Positions 1 through 6,144 of a stretch of DNA of 6,144 nucleotides are shown here, one piece after another. Position 1 is the first letter of the stretch, and every line of letters starts with the position of its first letter. A program made the translations under genes and the position numbers. The DNA lies in contig JBLMZA010000005.1 of NCBI GenBank assembly GCA_050258555.1, forward strand, positions 1 to 6,144. The letters run 5' to 3'. Below the pieces are notes generated by a model. The model was not told where the DNA came from. It worked only from the letters and a program-made list of their open reading frames with translations, and searched no databases. This stretch comes from CAISDA01 sp050258555. Lineage in GTDB: Bacteria; Bacteroidota; Ignavibacteria; UBA10030; UBA8401.

Positions 1-1
1 C

Positions 2-121
2 ACCGTCATGTCCAGCTTCACTGCGCCCGTGACGATCGAGCTTCCCTCGCCCGGTCTCTACCGCTACCGGTTCTGGCAATCGGATTCGACGGCGATCGAT
101 ACCACATTCGTCACCAAGTGA
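2..121 (+). CDS. C-terminal end of an unidentified protein (partial)
   Basis: An open frame enters from the left edge and ends at TGA 119-121, giving 39 residues; the start lies outside the window. The visible tail is rich in beta-branched and aromatic residues and contains ELPSPGLYRYRFW, followed by a polar stretch ending in TFVTK. An alternating strand pattern with a Pro/Gly turn before Tyr-Arg-Tyr resembles the last strands of a beta-sandwich (Ig- or FN3-like) domain, as is common at the end of exported proteins, but this is inference from a short fragment. I do not recognise the family. An ATG within the fragment (8-10) would give only a 37-residue peptide and is less likely than read-through from upstream. 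The reading frame has third-position G/C preference like the downstream genes, which supports it being coding. Confidence 0.55.
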   Translation, partial: TVMSSFTAPVTIELPSPGLYRYRFWQSDSTAIDTTFVTK

Positions 122-247
122 ACATGGGGCGGCGCCCGCCTTCCATGCCTGTTTCAGCGCCGGTGTCAGGCGTTCCCGCCTTGTTTCAGAAAAAAAAATC
201 CGCTATCTTTCCGGAAAATTTTTCTTTTCCATTCATTTAACTTCCAT
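122..247 (+). other. Intergenic leader upstream of the fabF-type gene
   Basis: This 126-base gap changes character midway. The left half is GC-rich and holds three short inverted repeats that cannot all form together: GGGC/GCCC (127-130 with 134-137), CGGCGC/GCGCCG (130-135 with 157-162) and GCCTG/CAGGC (147-151 with 167-171). None is followed by a T tract, so a classical intrinsic terminator for the upstream gene is not supported. The right half is AT-rich, with nine A residues (190-198), the palindrome TTTCCGGAAA (208-217) and an alternative GGAAAA/TTTTCC stem (213-218 with 225-230). The bases just before ATG 248 are pyrimidine- and A-rich and carry no Shine-Dalgarno sequence. Confidence 0.5.
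181..209 (+). promoter_or_regulatory. Candidate promoter for the fabF-macroglobulin unit
   Basis: A sigma70-like pair is visible: TTGTTT (181-186; 3 of 6 to TTGACA) and TATCTT (204-209; 4 of 6 to TATAAT), separated by exactly 17 bases with the A9 tract inside the spacer. The same bases also fit the Bacteroidota-type pattern loosely: TTG, then 20 bases, then TAtcTTTc against TAnnTTTG. Either reading would place transcription start near 215-220 and leave a short leader of about 30 bases before ATG 248. The match is partial and AT-rich DNA gives such matches by chance, so this is a candidate only. Confidence 0.33.
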
Positions 248-1492
248 ATGATGCCGATGCATAATGTCGTGGTGACGGGAATCGGGCTGATTTCACCGCT
301 GGGACTCACGATCGAAGAATCATGGCACGCCGCGCTCGAAGGCCGTTCCGGCGTCGGATGCGTCACGCGCTTCGATGCGGAAAAATATCCGACGAAGATC
401 GCGGCCGAAGTCAAAGGCTTCGACCCGAAAAAATATTTTGATGCGAAGGAAGCCAACCGCTTCGATCTGTCCGTGCAGTACGGCGTCGGCGCTGCGCTCG
501 ATGCGCTTCAGGACTCCGGCTTTGCCGTGACGCCGGACAACGCCGAACGAGTGGGCATCATCATCGGCTCGGGCATCGGCGGACTCACCAATATCACCGC
601 CACAACGCGCCAGCTTTCGGAAAGCGGACCGCGCGTGGTGACGCCCTTTTTCATTCCCGGATCGATCATCAACATTGTCGCCGGCTATCTTGCCATCCGC
701 ACGGGCGCAAAAGGGCCGAACTATGCGGTCGTCTCGGCCTGCGCCACATCGAACCATGCGCTGGCCGATGCCTTCCACACGATCCGCCGCGGCGAGGCCG
801 ACGTCATGATCGCGGGCGGCACCGAGGCCTCGGTGATCGATGTCGCATTCGCCGGCTTCTGCTCGATGCGCGCCATGTCGAAGCGCAACGACGCGCCGGA
901 GAAGGCAAGCCGTCCCTTCGACAAGGACAGGGACGGATTCGTGCTCGGCGAGGGAGCGGGCATCTTCATTCTCGAGGAAGAGGAGCATGCCAAGGCGCGC
1001 GGCGCCAAGATCTACGCCCGCATGCTCTCCTGCGGCATGACGGCCGATGCGTTCCATGTGGCCGCGCCGCCCGAAGACGGCGACGGAGCCTACCGCGCCA
1101 TGAAGCTCGCGGTGAAGTATGCGGGACTCGCGCCGGAGGCGATCGACTACATCAACACGCACGGCACATCGACGCCCCTGGGCGATATCGCCGAAACGAA
1201 AGCCGTCAAGCGGCTCTTCGGAAGCCACGCCTTGAACGGACTGCTGCTGAGCTCGACAAAATCGATGCACGGTCATCTGCTCGGCGCCGCCGGCGCGATC
1301 GAAGCGGCCTTCACGGTGCTGGCGCTCAAGGAAGGCATCATTCCGCCGACGATCAATCTTGAGACGCCGGATCCCGAATGCGACCTGGATTATGTGCCCA
1401 ATGTGGCGAGGAAAAAAGAGATTCACTATGCCCTTTCGAACGGCTTCGGGTTCGGCGGCACGAATGCGAGCGTGTGTTTCGGCAAAGTGTAG
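248..1492 (+). CDS. fabF: Beta-ketoacyl-[acyl-carrier-protein] synthase II (FabF type)
   Basis: This cytosolic condensing enzyme of type II fatty acid synthesis joins an acyl chain held on its active-site Cys to malonyl-ACP, releasing CO2 and lengthening the chain by two carbons. The 414 residues match the usual FabF length, and the thiolase fold is complete. Visible signatures are the N-terminal VVVTGIGLISPLG (7-19), nucleophile Cys165 in SACATSNHA, His305 in NTHGTSTPLGD, Lys338 and His343 in TKSMHGHLLGAAG, and the gating-loop segment NGFGFGGTNA (398-407). The Cys-His-His triad, rather than Cys-His-Asn, excludes a KAS III (FabH). Residue 341 is His where E. coli FabF has Thr. Three in-frame ATGs (248, 251, 257) precede the conserved strand. 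With no Shine-Dalgarno to choose between them, 248 is the longest option and 257 is equally plausible. No acpP lies immediately upstream, unlike the classic fab cluster, so a secondary FabF paralogue serving another acyl pathway cannot be excluded. Confidence 0.95.
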   Translation: MMPMHNVVVTGIGLISPLGLTIEESWHAALEGRSGVGCVTRFDAEKYPTKIAAEVKGFDPKKYFDAKEANRFDLSVQYGVGAALDALQDSGFAVTPDNAERVGIIIGSGIGGLTNITATTRQLSESGPRVVTPFFIPGSIINIVAGYLAIRTGAKGPNYAVVSACATSNHALADAFHTIRRGEADVMIAGGTEASVIDVAFAGFCSMRAMSKRNDAPEKASRPFDKDRDGFVLGEGAGIFILEEEEHAKARGAKIYARMLSCGMTADAFHVAAPPEDGDGAYRAMKLAVKYAGLAPEAIDYINTHGTSTPLGDIAETKAVKRLFGSHALNGLLLSSTKSMHGHLLGAAGAIEAAFTVLALKEGIIPPTINLETPDPECDLDYVPNVARKKEIHYALSNGFGFGGTNASVCFGKV

Positions 1493-1503
1493 CAGCCACG
1501 TGT

Positions 1504-1509
1504 GGGGAG
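1504..1509 (+). promoter_or_regulatory. Ribosome binding site of the macroglobulin gene
   Basis: GGGGAG lies with its GGAG core at 1506-1509, seven bases before ATG 1517. This is near-ideal Shine-Dalgarno spacing and is the main reason for choosing that start. It falls in the 24-base gap after the fabF-type stop codon (1490-1492), which contains no terminator, and this fits translation from a shared mRNA. It contrasts with the fabF-type gene, which has no such site. Confidence 0.65.
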
Positions 1510-1516
1510 CGCCCGA

Positions 1517-1570
1517 ATGATCCGCCTCATCCGATTCCTTCTTCTGATCATGCTATGCTCTGCAATGGCG
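1517..1570 (+). other. Signal peptide coding segment of the macroglobulin
   Basis: Residues 1-18 comprise a short n-region with Arg3 and Arg6, a hydrophobic core FLLLIMLC (7-14) and a c-region SAMA ending at an Ala-x-Ala site, with Gln19 as the predicted first mature residue. Cys14 is preceded by Ile-Met-Leu, which is not a lipobox because the residue before the Cys should be Gly, Ala or Ser. The product is therefore more likely a soluble exported protein than a lipoprotein such as E. coli YfhM. The core is short, so the exact cleavage site is uncertain. Confidence 0.6.
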
Positions 1571-4500
1571 CAGACGCAGCCCGGGGCCGGACTCCGCATT
1601 CTTCTTCACACTCCCGAAGGCGAAACGCAATCGATCGACCAGAGCCTCCGCATCATCGCGGCCTTCAGCGAACCGATGACGGCGCTCTCGATCGCCGGTG
1701 CGGGCTCGTGCCCGATTTCCCTCACGCCCGCGGTCGAAGGCCGCTGCCGCTGGCTCGGCACCACCACGCTGGCCTTCATGCCGAAGGACACGCTTCCTTT
1801 CTCGACGCGCTTCACGGTGACGATTCCCAAAGAGACGCGCGCGATTTCCGGCGCCGCGCTTAGGCAACCCTCTGTCTGGTCCTTTGAAACGCCGCGCCCT
1901 GCCGTGCTCCGCACCGTTCCCGCTTCCGGCAGCCGCTCGATCGAACCCGATCACACGATCCTGATCGTCTTCAATCAGCCGATCGACCTTGCGCAGATCG
2001 GACGCTGGATCTCGTTGGAAGAAACAAAGAGCGGCCGCACGACATACACGGAATATTCGGTGCGCCGCCCGAGTGATGAGGAACTGCAGATGCAGGGTGC
2101 TCATCCACTGGATGCCCGGCGGACGCTTTCTCTGCAGGAAAAGAAACGACGGGACCGCGAGCGCTCGTGCGCGCTTGTCATCGTGCCTTCGGCGGCATTC
2201 GAGAAGGGAAGCCATGTGCGCGTCGTGCTCAAGGCGGGACTCCAGGGGGCCGAAGGTCCGCTGGGAATGAAGAAGGATTCCTTCCTGGAATTTTCCGTTT
2301 ACGGCGATCTGCACTTTTCCGGCATCACAAGCGAGAACAACTTTCATCCATCATCGGCCATCCGCTTCGATTTCACCAATCCCGTGAAGCTCGACGAACT
2401 TGCGCGCCATGTCACACTTACTCCTTCCGCAGCGGTCACCCCGGGATACGGCGAGGACTATGCCGCGGCGCAGCAGTATCTCTCCTTTGCGCTTGCGCCC
2501 GAAACCTCCTATCGCGGCGTGATCACATCCGGACTCACGGATATCTACGGCAACAGGCTCGGTGCCGACGCCGCGTTTTCCTTCCGCACCTCTTCCTATC
2601 CGCCTTCTCTCAGGATGACGACCGGACCGGGCGTACTGGAAGCCTCCGAAGCGCACCGCATTCCCGTGACATTGCTCAACACCGATTCGGTTGAAGTGGT
2701 GATGGGGCGTGTGCGTCCCGAACGTGTCGCGGCCTTTCTTTCCTCGACGACGTTTTATGGGAATGACGAGTGGACGCACGCATCGCTTCGTGATGCCGCA
2801 GGCGGTAAATCCATCCGGCGTCTCTGGAAGATCGATGCAGCGCGCAATCAGTCGGTGCTCAGGCCGCTCTCGATCGATGCCGCGCTGGGCGCGGAAGGCA
2901 AGGGCATCGTGCTGGTGCAACTGAAGCCGTTCGGAGGAGATCAGAAGCGTGTGCTGCGGACGGTTGTGCAGGTGACGGAGATCGGACTCACGGCGAAATT
3001 TTCTCCTGAATCGATATTGATTTATGCGACGCGCCTCAAAGATACGGAGCCGGTGACAGGCGCCGATGTCGAAGTGCGCACCGATTCCAACCGCGTCGTC
3101 TGGCGCGGCACAACCGGCAGCGACGGCATCGCGCGCGCTCCGGGATGGGCGCGACTCGGCATCGAGCCCGTGCGCGAGTTCTACGGACAGGATGAGGAAT
3201 ACGAATCGCTCCGTGCGCCGAGGCTCTGGGTGATCGTGAAAAAGAAGGATGACGTCGCTCTCACGTCCTCGCAGTGGAATGAAGGCATCGAACCCTACGC
3301 GTTCAACATCGATGTGGATTGGAATCCGCAGCCCGTGCGCTATGAGGCGATGCTCTTCACCGACCGCGGACTCTATAAGGCTGGAGAGACGGTCGAAGCC
3401 AAAGGCATCATCCGCATACAGAAGGAAGGCGTGTGGCAGACGCCTCCGCCTCTGGCCTTGCGCGTGCGGATCACCGATCCGCGCGGCGAAGAAGTGATGA
3501 AAAAGAATGTGTCGGCAAACGCCTTCGGCTCGCTGCCGTTTCGCATCCCGATTGCGCGCTCGGCCGCAACGGGCTACTATCAGATGACGCTTGAAGTGCG
3601 GGAGCCTGCGCAGAAGGCATCGAAGGCGCAGAAGCTTCAGAAAAAAGAACGCTGGAGGCAATTGGCCTACGGCACATTCCGCGTGGAAGCCTTCCGTGCG
3701 GCGGAGTTTGAAGTGCGGGCCGCATTCGAGCGCGAAGCGCTGACGGCGGGCGATACGGCGCGCGGCACGGTGAGCGCGCGCTATCTCTTCGGCGCGCCGA
3801 TGAAGAATGCGCCCGTGCGCTGGCGCTTTCTTCTGAGTCCTTCATCGTTCATTCCGAAGGGATTCGAATCCTATTCCTTCGGAAGGGAAGAGTGGCTCTT
3901 CAATGTCGAGCCGCGCTCATTCAACCGTCTGCTCGAATCGGGCGAGGGTGTGCTCGATGACGCAGGAAGCAGAACGCTCTCGGCGTCTCTTGCGTCATCG
4001 GATGTGAAAGGCACGTCGCTGCTCACATTGGAGGGCGACGCCGTCTCGGCCTCGCGCCAGACGCTTTCCGGGCGTCAGTCTGTGATCGTGCATGGCGGCC
4101 TGTTTTACATCGGCGTGAAGCCGTCGACTTCGTTTCTTTCCGCGGACAGCACGCTCTCGATCGATCTTGTTGCGGTGACAAAGGACGGACAATGGACGCC
4201 GAAGCGCGAGCTCACCGTGAAGATCTTCCGACGCATGTGGCATTCGGTGCGCAAGGCGGTGACCGGAGGACGTTATGAGTGGCAGAGCGAGGCGGCCGAT
4301 TCTCTCGTTGATTCGCTGAAGGTCGAAAGCGCGGCGCATCCTCTGACGCACCGGTTCACGCCGAAGCATCCGGGCTTTTATTATATCAGCGCGTCGTCGT
4401 TTGATGAACGCGGCAACGCGATCGAGACGCAGTCGACATTCTACGTTTCGGGCGGCGGGTATGTGGCATGGGAGCGCGGCAACGACGATAAGATCGAGCT

Positions 4501-6144
4501 TGTCGCAGACCGTGCGCACTATGCGCCGGGGGATGCGGCGGAGATCCTCGTGAAAAATCCGTACGAGCGTGCGCGGGCGCTTATTACGATCGAGCGCGAA
4601 GGCATTCTCTCGCACTCCACCGTGATGCTCGAAGGAAGCGCGCCGAAGCTCCGCATCCCGATCGAACGCGCCTATCTGCCGAATGTCTTCGTCTCGGTCA
4701 TTCTGCTGGAAGGCCGCATCGAGTCTCCCAGTGATTCACAGGAGAAGGATCTCGGCAAGCCTTCCTTCAAGATCGGCTATGTGAAGCTTTCCGTTTCGCC
4801 GAAAGAAAAGCATCTCGATGTCTCCGTCGAAGCTTCGAAGAAGGAATATCATCCCGGAGATTCCTGCACGGTGACCGTACAGGTGCGCACGTCCGACGGG
4901 CGCGGCGCAAAGTCGGAAGTCGCACTGAGCGTGGCCGACCAGGGCGTGTTGAGCCTGATCGGCTACCGATTGCCCGATCCGTTCGACACGTTCTACAGGG
5001 AACGCGGACTCGCCGTCACGACGTCCGAGACGCGTATTCATCTGGTGAGCCAGCGCTCGTATGGCGAAAAAGGAGAGGATGCGGGAGGCGGCGGGGCTTC
5101 GCTCAAAATGGCGGCCGAACTCGATGCCGAAGGCGTGCGGAAGGATTTCCGCGCATCGGCCTATTGGAACGCCTCGCTTGTGACCGACGACAGCGGACGC
5201 GTGATTATCCGCTTCAAGCTGCCCGATAATATCACGGCATTTACCGCGATGGCCGCGGCGCAGACCCTCGCGGCGGAATTCGGCGCGGGGGAAGCCTCCT
5301 TTGCCGTCGCAAAGCCGGTGCTCATACAGCCATCCATGCCGCGCCTGGCGCGCCTGGGCGACCGTTTCAACGCCGGCATTGTGGTGATGAACTATACCTC
5401 TATCCCGCGCAGCGTCTCTGTGCGTGCGAGCACTTCCGGCATCACATGCTCGGCGAAGGATACGATCACGATTGAGCTCGCACCGGGACAGGCGCGAGAA
5501 GTCACGTATGAGTTCAGCGCTGATCGAATCGGCACGGCCTCCGTGAGCGTGAAGGCGCGCTCGGGCGCGGAAGAAGACGGGCTGCGATGGTCCTTTCCTG
5601 TGATCGCGCCGAAGCCGAAGGAATCCACCGCGCTCTTTGCCTCGAGCCTCGAGCCCGTGAGCCGGGAAAAGATCCTTCTTCCTCAATCGATCAGTCCCGA
5701 TGAAGGAACGCTCGATGTCACGGCGGCATCGAGCGCGCTCATCGGACTCTCCGGCGCTGTGCGCTATCTTTTCACCTATCCCTATGGATGTCTGGAGCAG
5801 CGCGCCTCAGCCGTGCTGCCGGTCATTCTTGCCAAGGACATGATCGACGCCTTCCATCTTTCGCTGCCAGGCATGACGGATGCGAAGGAGACGGCGCAGA
5901 AGACGATCGACGATATTGCGGCGTTTCAGAAATTCAACGGCGGCTTTTCCTATTGGAAAAATGACGAACAGGTGTCGCCGTTTCTCTCGGCCTATGCCGC
6001 GCTGACATTGATTGAAGCGCGGGAACACTCCTATCGCGTGAAGCCGCGCGCGATCGAAAACGCGCTGCAGTATCTTTCTCGCGTGCTTTCCGGAGACGAG
6101 CGCGATGAGCGCTACGCGCCCGAAGCCACGCTCTCGACGCGCGC
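1517..6144 (+). CDS. Bacterial alpha-2-macroglobulin with signal peptide and intact thioester (3' end beyond window)
   Basis: The frame is open without a stop to the window edge: 1542 complete codons plus two bases. Family members act outside the cytoplasm as protease traps: cleavage of a bait loop triggers a shape change, and a Cys-Gln thioester covalently captures the protease. The N-terminus is basic, then hydrophobic (4-14), with a likely signal peptidase I site after AMA (18/19). Domains in order: three Ig-like Big_5-like modules (about 26-126, 130-262, 266-358, the third with DIYGNRL); an MG1-like region (360-485); a macroglobulin domain with ILIYATRLKDTEPVTGA (485-600); an MG2-type domain starting FTDRGLYKAGETV (614-693); further MG domains (from 721 and 856); a bait-region domain with ELVADRAHYAPGD (991-1150); a candidate bait loop (1176-1206); the A2M domain with AYW and LPDNIT (1207-1297); and a thioester domain with YPYGCLEQ (Cys1425, Gln1428) and NGGFSYW (1474-1480). 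The thioester Cys lies some 240 residues later than in E. coli YfhM (Cys1187), so the full protein should exceed YfhM's 1653 residues. The family is certain; the substrate and the exact domain borders are inferred. Confidence 0.93.
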   Translation, partial: MIRLIRFLLLIMLCSAMAQTQPGAGLRILLHTPEGETQSIDQSLRIIAAFSEPMTALSIAGAGSCPISLTPAVEGRCRWLGTTTLAFMPKDTLPFSTRFTVTIPKETRAISGAALRQPSVWSFETPRPAVLRTVPASGSRSIEPDHTILIVFNQPIDLAQIGRWISLEETKSGRTTYTEYSVRRPSDEELQMQGAHPLDARRTLSLQEKKRRDRERSCALVIVPSAAFEKGSHVRVVLKAGLQGAEGPLGMKKDSFLEFSVYGDLHFSGITSENNFHPSSAIRFDFTNPVKLDELARHVTLTPSAAVTPGYGEDYAAAQQYLSFALAPETSYRGVITSGLTDIYGNRLGADAAFSFRTSSYPPSLRMTTGPGVLEASEAHRIPVTLLNTDSVEVVMGRVRPERVAAFLSSTTFYGNDEWTHASLRDAAGGKSIRRLWKIDAARNQSVLRPLSIDAALGAEGKGIVLVQLKPFGGDQKRVLRTVVQVTEIGLTAKFSPESILIYATRLKDTEPVTGADVEVRTDSNRVVWRGTTGSDGIARAPGWARLGIEPVREFYGQDEEYESLRAPRLWVIVKKKDDVALTSSQWNEGIEPYAFNIDVDWNPQPVRYEAMLFTDRGLYKAGETVEAKGIIRIQKEGVWQTPPPLALRVRITDPRGEEVMKKNVSANAFGSLPFRIPIARSAATGYYQMTLEVREPAQKASKAQKLQKKERWRQLAYGTFRVEAFRAAEFEVRAAFEREALTAGDTARGTVSARYLFGAPMKNAPVRWRFLLSPSSFIPKGFESYSFGREEWLFNVEPRSFNRLLESGEGVLDDAGSRTLSASLASSDVKGTSLLTLEGDAVSASRQTLSGRQSVIVHGGLFYIGVKPSTSFLSADSTLSIDLVAVTKDGQWTPKRELTVKIFRRMWHSVRKAVTGGRYEWQSEAADSLVDSLKVESAAHPLTHRFTPKHPGFYYISASSFDERGNAIETQSTFYVSGGGYVAWERGNDDKIELVADRAHYAPGDAAEILVKNPYERARALITIEREGILSHSTVMLEGSAPKLRIPIERAYLPNVFVSVILLEGRIESPSDSQEKDLGKPSFKIGYVKLSVSPKEKHLDVSVEASKKEYHPGDSCTVTVQVRTSDGRGAKSEVALSVADQGVLSLIGYRLPDPFDTFYRERGLAVTTSETRIHLVSQRSYGEKGEDAGGGGASLKMAAELDAEGVRKDFRASAYWNASLVTDDSGRVIIRFKLPDNITAFTAMAAAQTLAAEFGAGEASFAVAKPVLIQPSMPRLARLGDRFNAGIVVMNYTSIPRSVSVRASTSGITCSAKDTITIELAPGQAREVTYEFSADRIGTASVSVKARSGAEEDGLRWSFPVIAPKPKESTALFASSLEPVSREKILLPQSISPDEGTLDVTAASSALIGLSGAVRYLFTYPYGCLEQRASAVLPVILAKDMIDAFHLSLPGMTDAKETAQKTIDDIAAFQKFNGGFSYWKNDEQVSPFLSAYAALTLIEAREHSYRVKPRAIENALQYLSRVLSGDERDERYAPEATLSTR
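5042..5134 (+). other. Candidate protease bait loop of the macroglobulin
   Basis: Residues 1176-1206 sit between the conserved macroglobulin segment containing SVADQGVLSL and the start of the A2M domain (VRKDF then AYW), which is where bait regions lie in this family. The stretch has low hydrophobicity, mixes Arg, Lys, Glu, Asp, Tyr, Leu and Met, and contains a run of four glycines (1190-1193). These traits suit an exposed flexible loop that several protease classes could cut. The borders are inferred from position and composition only. Confidence 0.5.
5780..5800 (+). other. Thioester motif CLEQ of the macroglobulin
   Basis: The codons encode PYGCLEQ (1422-1428). In thioester-containing macroglobulins, the Cys (TGT 5789-5791, Cys1425) and the Gln (CAG 5798-5800, Gln1428) form an internal beta-cysteinyl-gamma-glutamyl thioester. 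The preceding YP and the GCLEQ core match the consensus of the YfhM group, so covalent capture of proteases is expected to be possible. The rest of the thioester domain that shields the bond is cut off by the window edge. Confidence 0.88.

Noticed and set aside
127..171. Intrinsic terminator for the upstream partial gene
   Set aside because: Short GC-rich inverted repeats exist, but none is followed by a T tract. The later T-rich stretch (219-228) follows only a loopless palindrome.
320..1426. Long minus-strand open frame (368 codons) opposite the fabF-type gene
   Set aside because: It is fully antisense to a confidently identified gene. Its translation is Arg/His/Asp-rich with no recognisable motif, as expected from the complement of a GC-rich coding sequence.
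1496..1509. Small hairpin around CCACGTGTGG that could hide the macroglobulin ribosome binding site
   Set aside because: The stem is only four pairs with a two-base loop, too tight to be stable, and the GGAG core is left unpaired.
1553..2347. Minus-strand open frame (264 codons) and overlapping plus-strand frames near 1378-1863 and 1989-2694
   Set aside because: All lie inside the fabF-type or macroglobulin reading frames, have compositions typical of frame-shifted GC-rich DNA, and match no family I know.
2351..3661. Long minus-strand open frame (436 codons) within the macroglobulin gene
   Set aside because: The plus strand has continuous, family-consistent macroglobulin sequence here. The antisense product is Arg/His-rich, low in motif content and has no credible start context.
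4736..5686. Minus-strand open frame (316 codons) opposite the bait and A2M domains
   Set aside because: It is a shadow of the plus-strand gene: conserved motifs such as LPDNIT and AYW are on the plus strand, and the antisense frame shows no domain.
1517..6144. Possible frameshift or premature stop in the macroglobulin gene, since it is so long
   Set aside because: Codon-by-codon reading found no in-frame stop, and family motifs recur in one frame from the Ig-like modules to the thioester domain.
1..6144. Frequent GATC and CGATCG words, considered as methylation or uptake signal sites
   Set aside because: They fall mostly in codon pairs such as TCG-ATC, GCG-ATC and CCG-ATC, and are explained by codon preference for ATC after G-ending codons. 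No clustering or spacing pattern was seen.
1..6144. CRISPR arrays, tRNA or rRNA genes, insertion sequences, attachment sites
   Set aside because: No regularly spaced direct repeats, no tRNA-like T-loop plus acceptor pairing, no transposase motifs and no terminal inverted repeats were found. Nearly all of the window is occupied by the annotated genes.

Overview
The window looks like chromosomal DNA from a Gram-negative bacterium. It is GC-rich, with G/C favoured at third codon positions by inspection. Two complete or nearly complete genes, plus the tail of a third, all read on the plus strand. The envelope gene (a periplasmic-type alpha-2-macroglobulin) implies a cell with a periplasm. The FabF-type gene has no Shine-Dalgarno sequence and an AT-rich leader, while the next gene has a good one. 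The sequence alone does not fix the phylum. A Bacteroidota/Chlorobiota-like or PVC-like lineage is only a guess from the style of the ketosynthase and of the leader.

Layout: positions 2-121 hold the last 39 codons of an unrecognised gene. Positions 122-247 are a short intergenic leader with several weak inverted repeats, an A9 tract and a plausible promoter. Positions 248-1492 encode a complete beta-ketoacyl-ACP synthase II (FabF type, 414 aa) with its Cys-His-His active site intact. After a 24-base gap containing a Shine-Dalgarno sequence, an open frame runs from 1517 off the right edge (1542 complete codons seen). It encodes a large bacterial alpha-2-macroglobulin with a signal peptide, three N-terminal Ig-like (Big_5-like) modules, a series of macroglobulin domains, a candidate bait region and an intact CLEQ thioester motif. 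The C-terminal part of its thioester domain and everything after it lie outside the window.

How the genes relate: spacing and orientation suggest that fabF and the macroglobulin gene share a transcript. Their products act in different compartments: cytosolic fatty-acid elongation, and periplasmic or surface protease trapping. The link may be envelope maintenance in a broad sense or simply gene order. In many bacteria a thioester-bearing macroglobulin is followed by pbpC (penicillin-binding protein 1C); that could only be tested in the sequence to the right. I found no mobile element, CRISPR array, RNA gene or clearly new system. The points most worth following are the architecture and the localisation signal of the macroglobulin.
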